Below, in pieces: positions 27,985-38,922 of a DNA stretch of 64,000 bases. Under the pieces are notes generated by a model that worked only from the letters and a program-made list of their open reading frames with translations, searched no databases and had not been told where the DNA came from. Each line of letters opens with the position of its first letter. The first letter of the stretch is position 1. The stretch spans positions 1-64,000 of the forward strand of contig NZ_JAQVCN010000013.1 of assembly GCF_028689785.1 (NCBI RefSeq), read 5' to 3'. The stretch comes from Zoogloea sp. (GTDB lineage: Bacteria; Pseudomonadota; Gammaproteobacteria; Burkholderiales; Rhodocyclaceae). The translations under genes were made by a program, and so were the position numbers.

Positions 27985-28788
27985 TTACTGAGGTTGTGCA
28001 GGCCAGGCGGCCAGAAAACGCTGCCAGTGAGGTGACTCAAGCCGGCTCAGCGCGTCGCGGACAAAACTGACTTCGGTCTGATACTGCACCTTATCAAGCA
28101 CGCCGCGCATGCACTGGAAGCGCAGGAACACGAGATAGGTGTTAACCACGTCGGTCTCACAGTAGTCCCGAATCTCCCCGATCCGTCCCTCGCAGTAGCC
28201 CTTCCAGACCGCCGAGCCGTCCATGCCCAGCTTGCCAGGAAAGCCCATCAGCTTGGCCAGATCATCAAGCGGTGCATTGGCGCGGGGTTGGTAAAGGGCC
28301 AGCAGATCCATCAGATCCAGGTGACGGGTGTGATAACGCCCGATGTAGTTGTTCCACTTAAAGTCCCGGGAATCATGGTAGTCACCATCCCCAAGATCCC
28401 AGTAGCGTGGTGCCGAGACCCCGTGGAACATGCCACGGTAGTGCAGGACCGGCAGATCGAAGCCGCCTCCGTTCCAGGAAATCAACTGGGGGGTAAAACG
28501 CTCGATCCCGTCAAAGAATCGCTGAATGATCTCGCCTTCAGCGCAGTCGGGCTCCGACAGGGAGAACACCCGAAACTGACTCGCATCCCGCAGCACGCAG
28601 GAGATGGTCACGACCTTCTGGAGATGATGGGGCAGGAAATCGCTTCCGCTTGATGCCCGACGCAGTTGGAAGGCGTACTCGGCCACCTCCTCCGCACCAA
28701 GCTCATCGGGCAGTCCGTGCAGGGAACGAATGCCCTGTACATCAGGGATTGTCTCGATATCGAAGACGAGAGTGGCGGCCATCGTCAT
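27985..28788 (-). CDS. PolB-like 3'-5' exonuclease (DEDD superfamily)
   Basis: A 267-residue nuclease of the family described as a predicted 3'-5' exonuclease related to DNA polymerase B. Exo motifs are seen: I (LVFDIETIPD), II (ISWNGGGFDLPVL) and III (DYCETDVVNTYLVF, the Tyr-x3-Asp type). It is a stand-alone domain without a polymerase part. The biological role is not established; DNA or RNA trimming is likely. The ATG at 28788 lies two bases after the cysM stop; a second ATG two codons later is possible. It shares the cysM transcript. Confidence 0.85.
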   Translation of the reverse strand: MTMAATLVFDIETIPDVQGIRSLHGLPDELGAEEVAEYAFQLRRASSGSDFLPHHLQKVVTISCVLRDASQFRVFSLSEPDCAEGEIIQRFFDGIERFTPQLISWNGGGFDLPVLHYRGMFHGVSAPRYWDLGDGDYHDSRDFKWNNYIGRYHTRHLDLMDLLALYQPRANAPLDDLAKLMGFPGKLGMDGSAVWKGYCEGRIGEIRDYCETDVVNTYLVFLRFQCMRGVLDKVQYQTEVSFVRDALSRLESPHWQRFLAAWPAQPQ

Positions 28789-28790
28789 GC

Positions 28791-29681
28791 TCAGGCTGGG
28801 AATACGCCGGTAGACAGGTAGCGGTCGCCCCGGTCGCACACGATCGAAACGATCACGGCATTCTCAACCTGCTCGGCCAGCCGCAAAGCCACATGCAGGG
28901 CGCCCCCCGAAGAAATGCCCGCAAAGATGCCTTCCTCCCGGGCCAGGCGCCGCGTCATCTCTTCCGCATCGGCCTGGGCGACGTATTGCAGCTGATCAAC
29001 CAAGGACTTGTCATAAATCCGGGGCAGATAGGCGTCCGGCCATTTGCGAATACCAGGAATCTGTGCGCCATCGGTGGGCTGGCAGCCGATGATGCAGACG
29101 GCAGGATTCTTCTCTTTCAGGTAGCGGGACACCCCCATGATGGTGCCGGTCGTTCCCATGCTGCTGATGAAGTGGGTGATGGTGCCACCGGTCTGCTCCC
29201 AAATCTCGGGGCCGGTACCGTCCACGTGGGCCTGGGGATTGTCCGGATTGGCGAACTGGTCGAGGATCACGCCCCGCCCCTCGTCGCGCATACGCTCAGC
29301 CACATCGCGAGCCAACTCCATGCCACCCTCTTTCGGTGTCAGCACCAGTTCGGCACCAAAGGCCCGCATGGTCTGGCGACGTTCGATGCTCTGGTTCTCG
29401 GGCATCACGAGAATCATTCCGTAACCGCGTATCGCGGCAGCCATGGCGAGAGCGATCCCGGTATTGCCGCTGGTCGCCTCGATCAGGGTCTGTCCAGGCT
29501 GGATGTCACCCCGGGCCTCACCGCGCAGGATCATGGACATGGCCGGACGGTCCTTCACCGACCCTGCCGGGTTGTTACCTTCCAGCTTGGCCAGAATCAC
29601 GTTGTTATGCCCTGCCGTGATGCGCTTCAGCCTGACCAGCGGGGTCTGGCCCACGTAGTCCTCGAGAGTCTTGAATTCCAT
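28791..29681 (-). CDS. cysM: Cysteine synthase B (O-acetylserine sulfhydrylase)
   Basis: A 296-residue PLP enzyme that makes cysteine from O-acetylserine and sulfide or thiosulfate. The PLP lysine is in GNNPAGSVKDRPA; the substrate loop is EATSGNTGIALAMAAA; the Gly-rich phosphate-binding loop is SSMGTTGTIMGVSRYL. It has the shorter CysM-like pattern rather than CysK. The ATG at 29681 has GGTGG eight bases upstream; a GTG four codons earlier is also in frame. The DEDD exonuclease gene follows it. Confidence 0.93.
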   Translation of the reverse strand: MEFKTLEDYVGQTPLVRLKRITAGHNNVILAKLEGNNPAGSVKDRPAMSMILRGEARGDIQPGQTLIEATSGNTGIALAMAAAIRGYGMILVMPENQSIERRQTMRAFGAELVLTPKEGGMELARDVAERMRDEGRGVILDQFANPDNPQAHVDGTGPEIWEQTGGTITHFISSMGTTGTIMGVSRYLKEKNPAVCIIGCQPTDGAQIPGIRKWPDAYLPRIYDKSLVDQLQYVAQADAEEMTRRLAREEGIFAGISSGGALHVALRLAEQVENAVIVSIVCDRGDRYLSTGVFPA

Positions 29682-29793
29682 GTTTCGGTCCACCGGATAT
29701 CGGATTGGAGATTGCTTCGATCATACCGAATGCGGCGGTCGAGGGTTGCGACCCCACGTATCCCGCACGATCGGATTGCCGCTGCACAGGGCT

Positions 29794-29822
29794 GAAAAAA
29801 GGGGCTTCCACCGGAAGCCCCT
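29794..29822 (-). terminator. Terminator downstream of ugd
   Basis: GGGGCTTCC at 29801-29809 pairs with GGAAGCCCC at 29813-29821, with six A on the plus strand reading as a T-run on the minus strand. It separates ugd from cysM. Confidence 0.8.
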
Positions 29823-29844
29823 GGACACTTGGCACAGCCAGGCC

Positions 29845-31167
29845 TCAGGGCCGGCCGATGCTCAGGTAAGTCAGGCCAGCCTCCCGCGGAAGCCGCGGGT
29901 CAAACACGTTGCGGCCATCGAAAATGACCGGACTCTTGAGCTTGGCTTTGATGACCTGAAAATCAGGGCTGCGGAATTCCTTCCACTCGGTCACGATAAG
30001 CAAGGCATCGGCACCATCGAGCGCCAGCATGGGACGTTCAGCGTAGTTCAGGCGTGGCTCGTCACCAAAAATCCGGCGGGTTTCGTCCATCGCCACTGGG
30101 TCATAGGCCGTCACTGTCGCGCCACGCCGGAACAGCTCGGCGATGATCACCCGGCTCGGCGCCTCCCGCATATCATCAGTATTCGGCTTGAAGGCCAGCC
30201 CCCAGACTGCGAAGTGCTTGCCGCTCAGGTCCTCGCCGAAGTGGGCCACGACCTTGTTCACGAGCACCAGCTTCTGGGCATCATTGGCATCCTCGACCGC
30301 GTTGAGCACACGCAAGGCATGCCCTGCATCCGCCCCGGTCTTGATGAGCGCCTTGACGTCCTTCGGGAAACACGATCCGCCATACCCGCAGCCCGCATAC
30401 AGGAAGTGATAGCCGATGCGCGGATCGCTGCCGATGCCCTGACGCACCAGTTCAATATCGGCCCCCAGGGATTCTGCGAGCAGGGCCAACTCATTCATGA
30501 AGCTGATCCGGGTGGCCAACATGGCATTGGCCGCGTATTTGGTGAGTTCGGCGCTGCGCAGGTCCATGATCAGAAGCTTTTCATGGTTGCGCTGGAACGG
30601 CGCATAGATGGCCTTCATCAGGAAAATGGCCTGATCATCCTCGGCTCCCACCACGATCCGGTCGGGGCGCATGAAGTCATCCACCGCAGCCCCCTCTTTA
30701 AGGAACTCGGGGTTAGACACCACGCTGTAGGGAATCGCCTCGCCTCGGGCATCAAGCTCGGCCTGAACCGCAGCCTTGACCTTGTCGGCAGTTCCGACAG
30801 GTACGGTGCTCTTGTCGACGACCACCTTGTAGTCCGTCATGTGGCGACCAATGGCACGGGCTGCCGACAGCACATACTGCAGGTCGGCAGAACCATCCTC
30901 ATCCGGCGGCGTGCCCACGGCGATGAACTGGATGGTGCCGAATTGGACGGCCTCCTGAACGTTGGTCGTGAAATGCAAACGACCTGCAGCCACGTTACGG
31001 GCGACCACCTGATCAAGCCCCGGCTCATGGATGGGGATTCCCCCCTCCTTGAGCACCCGGATTTTCTCGGGGTCCAGGTCCAGGCACAACACGTCATTGC
31101 CCATCTCGGCAAGACAGGCCCCGGACACCAGCCCCACGTAACCCGTACCGACAACCGTAATTTTCAT
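29845..31167 (-). CDS. ugd: UDP-glucose 6-dehydrogenase
   Basis: A 440-residue enzyme that oxidises UDP-glucose to UDP-glucuronate using two NAD+, feeding polysaccharide and lipid A sugars. The NAD motif GTGYVG is at the N-terminus ([21 protein letters not shown]); the catalytic Cys lies in [16 protein letters not shown]; the C-terminal UDP-binding part has [14 protein letters not shown]. The frame stays open upstream, but the ATG at 31167 begins the conserved NAD fold. A terminator follows. Codon use matches the chromosome. Confidence 0.96.
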   Translation of the reverse strand: MKITVVGTGYVGLVSGACLAEMGNDVLCLDLDPEKIRVLKEGGIPIHEPGLDQVVARNVAAGRLHFTTNVQEAVQFGTIQFIAVGTPPDEDGSADLQYVLSAARAIGRHMTDYKVVVDKSTVPVGTADKVKAAVQAELDARGEAIPYSVVSNPEFLKEGAAVDDFMRPDRIVVGAEDDQAIFLMKAIYAPFQRNHEKLLIMDLRSAELTKYAANAMLATRISFMNELALLAESLGADIELVRQGIGSDPRIGYHFLYAGCGYGGSCFPKDVKALIKTGADAGHALRVLNAVEDANDAQKLVLVNKVVAHFGEDLSGKHFAVWGLAFKPNTDDMREAPSRVIIAELFRRGATVTAYDPVAMDETRRIFGDEPRLNYAERPMLALDGADALLIVTEWKEFRSPDFQVIKAKLKSPVIFDGRNVFDPRLPREAGLTYLSIGRP

Positions 31168-31253
31168 ATGCGAGTTCCCGCAACCTATCCTGAGAGTGTT
31201 TCCAAAACCGGTGGGCCAATCCCGAACCGGAGAGCCTAGACCACAAAACCAGC

Positions 31254-32429
31254 CTAGGGCGTCAGATCGAATTCCTCGGTACGCTTGGGCGGATAGGTTT
31301 CCCAGCCGCCACACGCAGGGCAACGCCAATAGAACTGGCGTGCCTTGAAACCACAAGCATCACAACGATAGCGGGCCACCCTGCGGGTGTGCCCATGTAC
31401 CAGGCCCTTGACCAGTTCGATGTCCGTACGCTGTTCGACAGGAGCTGTCAGCAAGGCTGCCTCAAGGAGCTTGTCCAGTCCGAGCAAGGTCGGATTGCGT
31501 CGCAACTCGTCCCGCACCAGTTGGTACGCTGCCGACGGCCCCTCTTTCTGCAACTCCCACTGGAACAAGGCATCCAGCAGGTCCAGGGACGCATATTGCT
31601 CCAGGTAGCTGCGCAACAACTGCATGCCCTGTTCGAGTTCCCCCAGCCTGCGATAGGCATCCATCAGCCTCTCGGCCACAAGGGCCAGGTAGACCGGATT
31701 TTGGCTTTCCACGCGCTTCCAAGCCTCAAGTGCCGCTCTGTCATCCCCCTGGGCCACATGCAGATCGCCCAGCAGCATGCTCGCACGCACACATTTCCGG
31801 TTCGTCTCGAGGGCGCGCAACAAAGCGCTCCGCGCCTCGTCAAAGCGGGAGTTGGCCATGTCGGCAGAGGCGAGTTCGCAGTGGAAATTGGCCATTTCCT
31901 TTTCCCAGAGCGCACTCTCATGCCCCGGAAGAGCATCCGCCGTTTCGATGGCCTTCCGCCAATCCTTCTCCTGCTGGTAAATGTCGAGCAGGTTCTTGAG
32001 CGCAAAATCATTCAGGCGGCTGCCCCGCAGTTGTATGAAAACCGCTTCTGCCCGATCAAGAAGGCCCGCTTTCAGGAAATCCAGCCCTAGCTCGGACAGG
32101 GCCTGCAGCCGCTGATCGTCCGACAGATCGTCCCGATCAATCAGATTCTGGTGCATCCGGATCGCTCGGTCCGTCTCACCCCTTCGCCGAAAAAGGCTTC
32201 CTAGGGCAAAGTGCAGTTCAACCGTCTGATTATCGATCTTCACCGCCTCGATAAAGGCATCAATAGCCTTGTCGGGCTGCTCGTTGAGGAGGAAGTTCAG
32301 ACCTGTCAGGTAGGTGCGCGGCAAAGCCCGCGACTCTTTGACCAGATGCTTGATGTCAATTCGGGCAGCCAGCCAGCCCAATACGAAAAACAGGGGAAAG
32401 GCCAGCAACCACCACAACTCGAATTCCAT
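31254..32429 (-). CDS. lapB: Lipopolysaccharide assembly protein LapB (YciM)
   Basis: A 391-residue inner-membrane protein with one N-terminal anchor ([19 protein letters not shown]), about nine TPR repeats (starting near [17 protein letters not shown]) and a C-terminal rubredoxin-like zinc module with two Cys pairs (RCDACGF and RCPACGGWE). In E. coli it steers FtsH to degrade LpxC and so sets LPS level. The ATG at 32429 starts the membrane anchor and lies four bases after lapA, the usual partner. Confidence 0.94.
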   Translation of the reverse strand: MEFELWWLLAFPLFFVLGWLAARIDIKHLVKESRALPRTYLTGLNFLLNEQPDKAIDAFIEAVKIDNQTVELHFALGSLFRRRGETDRAIRMHQNLIDRDDLSDDQRLQALSELGLDFLKAGLLDRAEAVFIQLRGSRLNDFALKNLLDIYQQEKDWRKAIETADALPGHESALWEKEMANFHCELASADMANSRFDEARSALLRALETNRKCVRASMLLGDLHVAQGDDRAALEAWKRVESQNPVYLALVAERLMDAYRRLGELEQGMQLLRSYLEQYASLDLLDALFQWELQKEGPSAAYQLVRDELRRNPTLLGLDKLLEAALLTAPVEQRTDIELVKGLVHGHTRRVARYRCDACGFKARQFYWRCPACGGWETYPPKRTEEFDLTP

Positions 32430-32433
32430 GGGC

Positions 32434-32739
32434 TCAGTAGGTCTCCGGCAGATCAGGGCCGTGGGCAATCGGCCCCCTGCCGCGCCCATCAGAAGAAGGA
32501 GCAGCTCCCTGATCACGGAGATGGCCGATCTCGCGATGCTGACGGTAAAGCGTGGTCAACGTCGCAGTGACGCCAATCAGCACACCGACGGTGACAAACA
32601 GCAGAATGACCAGGACCAGCGGAACCTGCCACTGGGCACCGAAAAAGAAACGCAGGACGACTACATCGTCATTTTTGACGGCAAAGCCGAAAAGCAGCAG
32701 GAACAGGAAGAGCCTGAAGGCCCAGATGAGAGCGCGCAT
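32434..32739 (-). CDS. lapA: LapA family (DUF1049) membrane protein
   Basis: A 101-residue protein with two membrane spans, near residues 1-22 (ALIWAFRLFLFLLLFGFAV) and 38-60 (VPLVLVILLFVTVGVLIGV), separated by the conserved short loop NDDVVVLRFFFGAQW. A polar C-terminal tail follows. It is the usual upstream partner of lapB in LPS assembly. The start at 32739 gives the normal N-terminus; the open frame further upstream runs through the ihfB terminator and is not used. Confidence 0.88.
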   Translation of the reverse strand: MRALIWAFRLFLFLLLFGFAVKNDDVVVLRFFFGAQWQVPLVLVILLFVTVGVLIGVTATLTTLYRQHREIGHLRDQGAAPSSDGRGRGPIAHGPDLPETY

Positions 32740-32763
32740 GCCCGAAATTATCCCTGACGTGGA

Positions 32764-32794
32764 CAAAAAAAAGAAGGCGGCTTTCGCCGCCTTC
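32764..32794 (-). terminator. Terminator between ihfB and lapA
   Basis: GAAGGCGGC and GCCGCCTTC pair around TTTC, with eight T residues following on the minus strand. It should reduce readthrough from rpsA-ihfB into lapA-lapB. Confidence 0.85.
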
Positions 32795-32843
32795 AGGATC
32801 GAGCCTTCGGCCTCCGGATGGGGAAGCGTCATCGCCATATGGG

Positions 32844-33128
32844 TCACCCCATCATGTCGACACGTTCCCTCAACTCCTTGCCAGCCTTGAAATGCGGAAC
32901 ATACTTCTCCGGCACTTGCACCTTCTCCCCCGACTTGGGATTACGCCCGACACGGGGGGGACGGTAATTCAAGGCAAAGCTGCCAAAGCCGCGGATCTCG
33001 ATGCGATCACCCCGCGACAGGGCATCGGTCATCGCATCGAGGATCATCTTTACCGCGAACTCGGCGTCCTTCGCGACCAGCTGGGGAAAACGCTCCGCCA
33101 GCCGGGCGATGAGCTCCGACTTGGTCAT
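32844..33128 (-). CDS. ihfB: Integration host factor subunit beta
   Basis: A 94-residue DNA-bending subunit, partner of IhfA. Seen: [16 protein letters not shown] at the N-terminus, [15 protein letters not shown] in the middle and the DNA arm [14 protein letters not shown]. It lies 11 bases after rpsA, the standard position, and has a strong terminator after it. Confidence 0.96.
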   Translation of the reverse strand: MTKSELIARLAERFPQLVAKDAEFAVKMILDAMTDALSRGDRIEIRGFGSFALNYRPPRVGRNPKSGEKVQVPEKYVPHFKAGKELRERVDMMG

Positions 33129-33139
33129 GCCCGAACCGC

Positions 33140-34846
33140 TTACTTCTGCTCGTTGAGCTTGGCCTTCAGCAGCGCACCGAGGTTGGTGGTGCCGCTGGCA
33201 GCAGACGCGCTGTCAGACGCCAGCTTGCTCATTGCTTCAGTTTGTTCAACTTGATCCTTGGCACGGATGGACAGATTGATGCCACGAGTCTTGCGATCAA
33301 CATTAACGATCATCGCTTCGACGGCATCGCCAACCTTCAGCAGTTGGGACAGATCATCCACGCGGTCACGGGAGAACTCGGACGCACGCAGGTAGCCTTC
33401 GACGTCGTTGTTCAAACCGATCACGGCACCACGGGCATCCACACTGCGAACGGTACCGTTCACCAGGGTGTTCTTGTCGTGGGTAGCGATGAAGTTGGTG
33501 AAGGGGTCTCCATCGAGCTGCTTGATGCCGAGAGAGATGCGCTCCTTCTCGACATCGATGTTGAGCACCACAGCCTCGACTTCGTCACCCTTCTTGTACT
33601 GGCGCACGGCTTCTTCGCCGGTCAGCGACCAGGACAGGTCGGACAGGTGAACCAGACCGTCGATACCGCCTTCCAGGCCGATGAACACACCGAAGTCGGT
33701 CAGGGACTTGATCTGACCACGGACCTTGTCACCCTTCTTGTGGTTGATCGCAAAATCGTCCCACGGGTTGGACATGCACTGCTTCATGCCCAGGGAGATG
33801 CGGCGACGGTCTTCGTCGATTTCGAGAATCATCACTTCGACTTCGTCGCCCAGCTGGACGACCTTGGTCGGGTGAATGTTCTTGTTGGTCCAATCCATTT
33901 CCGATACGTGGACCAGGCCTTCGATGCCTTGCTCCACTTCGACGAATGCGCCGTAGTCAGTAATGTTGGTCACCTTGCCGAACAGACGGGTGCCCTGCGG
34001 GTAGCGGCGGGAGATGCCGACCCACGGATCTTCGCCCAGTTGCTTGAGACCCAGGGAGACACGGTTCTTTTCCTGGTCGAACTTGAGCACCTTGGCTTCG
34101 AGTTCGTCGCCCACGGCCAGAACTTCGGACGGGTGACGGACACGGCGCCAGGCCAGGTCGGTGATGTGCAGCAGGCCGTCGATGCCACCCAGATCCACGA
34201 ATGCGCCGTAGTCGGTGATGTTCTTGACGATACCCTTGACGACGGTGCCTTCCTTGAGGGTTTCGAGGAGCTTCTGACGCTCTTCACCCATGGAGGCCTC
34301 AAGCACGGCGCGGCGGGAAACCACCACGTTGTTGCGCTTGCGGTCGAGCTTGATGACGCGGAATTCGAATTCCTTGCCTTCGAAGGGGGTGGTGTCCTTC
34401 ACGGGACGCATGTCCACCAGGGAACCCGGCAGGAACGCACGGATGCCATTGACCATGACGGTCAGGCCGCCCTTCACCTTGCCGGTGATCATGCCCTTGA
34501 CGAGGATGGCGTCGTTGAGCGCCTTGTCGAGGTCGTTCCAGGCGGCGATGCGCTTGGCCTTGTCGCGGGACAGGCGGGTTTCGCCGTAGCCGTCTTCAAG
34601 CTGCTCGATGGCGACTTGAACGTAATCACCGATTTCGGTGGTCAGTTCGCCGCGATCGCTGCGGAATTCCTCGATGGGGATGTAGCTCTCGGACTTGAGG
34701 CCGGCGTTGACGACCACGAAGTTCTGGTCGATCCGCACGACTTCGGCGGTGATGACTTCACCGGCGCGCATTTCCTGACGATTGAGGGATTCCTCAAACA
34801 GGGCGGCAAAGCTTTCCTCAAGGGAAATAGGGGTGGCAGTGGACAT
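33140..34846 (-). CDS. rpsA: 30S ribosomal protein S1
   Basis: A 568-residue RNA-binding protein that brings mRNA to the 30S subunit. Six S1 (OB) repeats are present; the last four are clear by the recurring GAFVDL/GAFVEV/GVFIGL cores, each followed by a GLVH or GLLH segment. The first two bind the ribosome. It has the normal length for proteobacteria. Between aroA-cmk and ihfB, as expected; 80 bases separate it from the cmk stop, enough for its own promoter and leader. Confidence 0.97.
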   Translation of the reverse strand: MSTATPISLEESFAALFEESLNRQEMRAGEVITAEVVRIDQNFVVVNAGLKSESYIPIEEFRSDRGELTTEIGDYVQVAIEQLEDGYGETRLSRDKAKRIAAWNDLDKALNDAILVKGMITGKVKGGLTVMVNGIRAFLPGSLVDMRPVKDTTPFEGKEFEFRVIKLDRKRNNVVVSRRAVLEASMGEERQKLLETLKEGTVVKGIVKNITDYGAFVDLGGIDGLLHITDLAWRRVRHPSEVLAVGDELEAKVLKFDQEKNRVSLGLKQLGEDPWVGISRRYPQGTRLFGKVTNITDYGAFVEVEQGIEGLVHVSEMDWTNKNIHPTKVVQLGDEVEVMILEIDEDRRRISLGMKQCMSNPWDDFAINHKKGDKVRGQIKSLTDFGVFIGLEGGIDGLVHLSDLSWSLTGEEAVRQYKKGDEVEAVVLNIDVEKERISLGIKQLDGDPFTNFIATHDKNTLVNGTVRSVDARGAVIGLNNDVEGYLRASEFSRDRVDDLSQLLKVGDAVEAMIVNVDRKTRGINLSIRAKDQVEQTEAMSKLASDSASAASGTTNLGALLKAKLNEQK

Positions 34847-34926
34847 ATGTGAAAAAGAACCTTACAACCGTCGCGAGACGGCTCCTGGTTAAACAACCCT
34901 CCATGCCCGGGCGGGCACGGAAGACC

Positions 34927-36888
34927 TTAGCTGCGAAGCGCCGCAGCCCGATCCACCACGAAATCGACCGCCTGCTGGACGGTCATTCCGGAGGTATCGA
35001 GCAACACGGCATCGTCGCTTCTCTTCAGAGGCGCCACGGTGCGCTGGGAATCCCGCGCATCCCGTTCATGCAGGTCTCTGAGGAGATCGTCCATACTAGC
35101 AGCCATTCCTTTACCGATCAACTGCTTATAGCGACGTTCGCCCCGAGCTTCGACGGAAGCAGTGAGAAATATCTTGAGTGCTGCGTCCGGAAAGACAACG
35201 GACCCCATATCCCGGCCTTCCGCCACCAGGCCGGCGCCCCGGCGATACGCCCGCTGCCGCGCGAACAGGGCATCGCGGACAGCCGGCAGGGCGGCCACGC
35301 GGGACGCTCCTGCCGAGCAGGCTTCGCTGCGGATCTCGTCAGTGACATCATCACCAGCCAGAAACACCCGCCCGTCCTCGAAGCGCGCCGGAAGCCCGGC
35401 CGCCAGTGCCGCAAGTTCAGGCTCCGCATCCAGCGCCAGCCCCTGACGCAAAGCTGCCAAGGCGACAATCCGGTAGAGAGCACCGCTGTCGAGATGATCA
35501 AAGCCCAGCACCCGGGCCACCTGGGCCGCAACGGTGCCCTTTCCGGATGCAGAAGGCCCATCAATGGCCAGCACCGGGACAGGCGTGGCGATACCGGCAA
35601 AGGTCTGGAAATATTCAGGGAAGGTCTTGTTCACGCACTTCGGATCGTTGATGCGCACGTAGGGCCCGCCCAGGGTCGCCAGCGAAAAGCACATGGCCAC
35701 GCGGTGATCGTCATAGGTATCGATGACGGCCGACTGTAGATGGGCCGGCGGTGTGACACGGAGACTTTCCGGAAACTCATCGACCGTTGCCCCGAGCTTG
35801 CGCAGCTCGGCCGCCATGGCGGCAATGCGATCCGTCTCCTTGACCCGCCAACTGCCGATGTTGCGCAGGGTGCTCCGGCCGTCGGCAAACAGAGCCGCCA
35901 CTGCCAGGGTCATGGCCGCATCGGGAATGTGATTGAGATCCAGGTCGAAGGCCTTGAGACGGCCGGACGACGGCGCACGCGCCTCGATCCAATCGTCGCC
36001 CCAGGTAATTTCCACGCCCATGGTGGCCAGAGCGTCAGCAAACTTCACATCTCCCTGGATGCTGCGCCGCCCCGCCCCGACGACACGCACCGGTCCGCCA
36101 CCGAGAGCACCAGCGGCGAGGAAATAACTTGCCGTGGATGCATCTCCCTCAACGGAGATCCGGCCGGGAGAGACGTAGCGCTGCCCAGGTTGCACCACAA
36201 AACGGCTCCAGCCGTCACGCTGCACCACGACACCAAAACGCTCCATGAGGTTGAGGGTGATTTCCACGTACGGGCGGCTGATCAGCTCTCCCTCAACGTC
36301 GATGGTGAGGGGCTTGTCCCGTGCCACCAACGGTGCGGCCTGCAAGAGACCGGTAAGAAACTGGCTGGATACGTTGCCCCTTACACTGACCTGCTCGGCG
36401 GCCAGCTCGGCCGGTTGCAGTGCCAGGGGTGGGTAACCCTCCTTCCCCAGCCAGTTGACCCGGGCACCAAGCTGCTTGAGACCGTCCACCAGATCACCGA
36501 TGGGACGCTCGTGCATGCGCGGCACACCGGACAGGCGTACCTCGGCCTGGGCATCACCGCAACCGGAGAGGGACGCGACGATGGCCGGCACAAGGGTGCG
36601 AATGCTGAGGCCGGAGTTTCCCACGAACAGATCGGCCCGCAACCGGGGGAAGCGTCCATTGCACCCCGCCACGCGCAGCGCACCACCCTCCTCCGTCACA
36701 TTCACTCCCATGGCGACGATGGCATTGCGCATCACCCGAGTGTCGTCGGAGTCCAGCAAATCCTCGACCAGGGTTTCCCCCTCGGCCAGGGCAGCGAGCA
36801 GCAGCACGCGATTGGAGATGCTCTTGGAGCCGGGCAGACGGACGGTGCCGGCAGCCTTGCGCATCGGCGGCAGATCGATGAATTCCAT
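34927..36888 (-). CDS. aroA-cmk: Fused EPSP synthase / cytidylate kinase
   Basis: A 653-residue fusion of two enzymes that are usually neighbours. Residues 1 to about 432 are 3-phosphoshikimate 1-carboxyvinyltransferase ([55 protein letters not shown]). From about 435 the cytidylate kinase starts with its P-loop ([13 protein letters not shown]) and runs through [17 protein letters not shown] to the end. The link is only a few residues ([10 protein letters not shown]), with no stop or new start between. Such a bifunctional form is known in some betaproteobacteria. The start at 36888 gives the standard N-terminus; the frame is open further upstream into tyrA. Confidence 0.94.
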   Translation of the reverse strand: MEFIDLPPMRKAAGTVRLPGSKSISNRVLLLAALAEGETLVEDLLDSDDTRVMRNAIVAMGVNVTEEGGALRVAGCNGRFPRLRADLFVGNSGLSIRTLVPAIVASLSGCGDAQAEVRLSGVPRMHERPIGDLVDGLKQLGARVNWLGKEGYPPLALQPAELAAEQVSVRGNVSSQFLTGLLQAAPLVARDKPLTIDVEGELISRPYVEITLNLMERFGVVVQRDGWSRFVVQPGQRYVSPGRISVEGDASTASYFLAAGALGGGPVRVVGAGRRSIQGDVKFADALATMGVEITWGDDWIEARAPSSGRLKAFDLDLNHIPDAAMTLAVAALFADGRSTLRNIGSWRVKETDRIAAMAAELRKLGATVDEFPESLRVTPPAHLQSAVIDTYDDHRVAMCFSLATLGGPYVRINDPKCVNKTFPEYFQTFAGIATPVPVLAIDGPSASGKGTVAAQVARVLGFDHLDSGALYRIVALAALRQGLALDAEPELAALAAGLPARFEDGRVFLAGDDVTDEIRSEACSAGASRVAALPAVRDALFARQRAYRRGAGLVAEGRDMGSVVFPDAALKIFLTASVEARGERRYKQLIGKGMAASMDDLLRDLHERDARDSQRTVAPLKRSDDAVLLDTSGMTVQQAVDFVVDRAAALRS

Positions 36889-36902
36889 GGAAAATCCTTG
36901 TA

Positions 36903-37796
36903 TCACTCGCCCGAAGGCGTCGCTGGGAAAGCCTTGTCGGCCCATTCGTTGCGAGCCCGGCTGGCCTCGTCGAAGACAGCTTCGAGCGCCGGCCCGTCCC
37001 CTGCCAGCAGCAGCGCGCGCAGATAGGCCAGCTCGGACAGATAGGCATCGAGCTCGGCGAGCAGGGAATGGCGATTGGCTACGCAGATGTCGCGCCACAT
37101 CTCCGGGTGACTCCCGGCCACCCGGGTGAAATCGCGAAAGCCGCTCGCAGCGTAACTGAAGAGCTGCTCGGCATTGGCCCGGCCAGCCAGATCATGGACC
37201 AGGCCAAAGGCCAGCAGGTGGGGCAGATGACTGACGGCCGCAAACACCCGGTCATGCTCCTGGGGGCTCATCTCGTGCAGCACCGCCCCACAGGCAGCCC
37301 ACAGCTCGCGCACCCGCAGAACCGCCTCGGGCGTGTTCTCGGGCAGCGGGGTCACCACCACCTTGCGCCCTCGGTACAGGTCGGCACGGGCTGCGGAAGG
37401 CCCGCTCTTCTCGGCACCTGCGATGGGGTGCGCAGGCACCACATGGGCCAGATGGGCGCCCAGGTGCCGGTAAATCGCCTCGATCACATCCCGCTTGGTA
37501 CTGCCCGCATCGGTGACGATGGTGTTCGGCCCCAGGTGGGGCGCCATGGCCTGCGCCACAGCCTCCATCTGACCGACAGGCATGGCCAGCAGGACCATGT
37601 CCGCGCCGTCAAGCGCCTGGGCCCAGTCGGTGGAGATCTCGTCGATCACACCGAGCTGCCGCGCCTGGGCGAGGGGCTCCGGCCGCCGGCCTACCCCCAC
37701 CACCCGTTCAACCAGCCTGGCCTGACGCAGGGCCAGGGCCACCGACCCGCCAATCAGGCCGACGCCGCACACCACCAGTTTCTCGATCCTGCGCAC
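36903..37796 (-). CDS. tyrA: Prephenate dehydrogenase
   Basis: A 297-residue NAD(P)-dependent enzyme converting prephenate to 4-hydroxyphenylpyruvate for tyrosine. The Rossmann motif is [13 protein letters not shown] at the N-terminus; the substrate region has [13 protein letters not shown] and the helical C-terminus holds [13 protein letters not shown]. No chorismate mutase or ACT domain is fused. Between hisC (12 bases) and aroA-cmk (14 bases). Confidence 0.95.
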   Translation of the reverse strand: MRRIEKLVVCGVGLIGGSVALALRQARLVERVVGVGRRPEPLAQARQLGVIDEISTDWAQALDGADMVLLAMPVGQMEAVAQAMAPHLGPNTIVTDAGSTKRDVIEAIYRHLGAHLAHVVPAHPIAGAEKSGPSAARADLYRGRKVVVTPLPENTPEAVLRVRELWAACGAVLHEMSPQEHDRVFAAVSHLPHLLAFGLVHDLAGRANAEQLFSYAASGFRDFTRVAGSHPEMWRDICVANRHSLLAELDAYLSELAYLRALLLAGDGPALEAVFDEASRARNEWADKAFPATPSGE

Positions 37797-37808
37797 GGCG
37801 CGCCTCGC

Positions 37809-38906
37809 TCAACCAAGGGCTGCAGGCAAGGCCTCAAGGAAGCGGGCATTCTCGCTCTCCAGGCCAATGGACACACGCAGCCATTCGGACATGCCGTAGC
37901 CGCCGATGGGACGCACGATGACCCCCTGACGCAACAAGCTCTGATTGACTTTCGCCCCGTCCCCCACCTTGAAGGTGACAAAGTTGCCGGCCGAGGGAAT
38001 CCACTCCAGGCCAAGCGTGGCAAAGCCTGCGGTCAGCTGCGCCATCCCGGCCCGGTTCAGCTCGAAGCTGCGCGCCAGGAAATCGTCATCGAAAAGCGCG
38101 GCAGCGGCAGCCGCGAGGCCGACGCTGGTGACATTGAAGGGCTGCCGGACGCGGTTCAGCAGATCGATTACCGCCGCACTGCCCAGACCGTAACCCACCC
38201 GCAGACCAGCCAGGCCATAGGCCTTGGAAAAGGTGCGACTGATGAGCAGGTTAGGAAAGCGGGACAGCCAGGCAATGGCGTCATAGCGCTGCTCCGGCCC
38301 GAGGTATTCGGTGTAGGCCTCATCAAGCACCACCAGCACGTCGGCAGGAACCTTGCCCAAGAAAGCTTCAATGCTGGCGCCGGGGAGAAAGGTCCCAGTC
38401 GGATTGTTGGGATTGGCAATGAAGATCACCCGGGTGGCGGGGGTGATCGCCGCCAGCATGGCATCCAGATCATGGCCGAAGTCCTTCGCCGGCACCTCGA
38501 CACCCCGGGCACCTGTCGCCTGCGTGGCCAAGGGGTAGACTGCAAAGGCGTGACGGGCATAGATGGCTTCCCGGTCCGGGCCGAGGAAGGCCCGGGCGGC
38601 CAGTTCGAGGATGTCGTTGGAACCGTTGCCGAGAACGATCTGGTCCATGGCCACACCATAGCGCCGATGGAGGGCATCCTTGAGCTCAAAGCCATTCCCG
38701 TCGGGATAGCGGGCGATGTCTGCCAGCGCAGCCTCGATGGCCGCCCGGGTCTTCTCGCCGATGCCCAGCGGGTTCTCGTTGGAGGCAAGCTTGACGATGG
38801 ACGTCTCCGCCAGCCCCATCTCCCGGGCCAGTTCAGAGATCGGCTTGCCGGGCTGATAGGGAGAGATCGCCCGAATGTAGGCGGGCGCCAGATCACACAA
38901 ACTCAT
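37809..38906 (-). CDS. hisC: Histidinol-phosphate aminotransferase
   Basis: A 365-residue fold-type I PLP transaminase. Seen: [10 protein letters not shown] near the N-terminus, [18 protein letters not shown], and the PLP lysine in [18 protein letters not shown]. In this gene cluster, between pheA and tyrA, it may also serve as an aromatic aminotransferase, as in related operons; that is inference. The ATG at 38906 lies 16 bases after the pheA stop. Confidence 0.93.
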   Translation of the reverse strand: MSLCDLAPAYIRAISPYQPGKPISELAREMGLAETSIVKLASNENPLGIGEKTRAAIEAALADIARYPDGNGFELKDALHRRYGVAMDQIVLGNGSNDILELAARAFLGPDREAIYARHAFAVYPLATQATGARGVEVPAKDFGHDLDAMLAAITPATRVIFIANPNNPTGTFLPGASIEAFLGKVPADVLVVLDEAYTEYLGPEQRYDAIAWLSRFPNLLISRTFSKAYGLAGLRVGYGLGSAAVIDLLNRVRQPFNVTSVGLAAAAAALFDDDFLARSFELNRAGMAQLTAGFATLGLEWIPSAGNFVTFKVGDGAKVNQSLLRQGVIVRPIGGYGMSEWLRVSIGLESENARFLEALPAALG

Positions 38907-38922
38907 GAACAACTCCAGGGGA

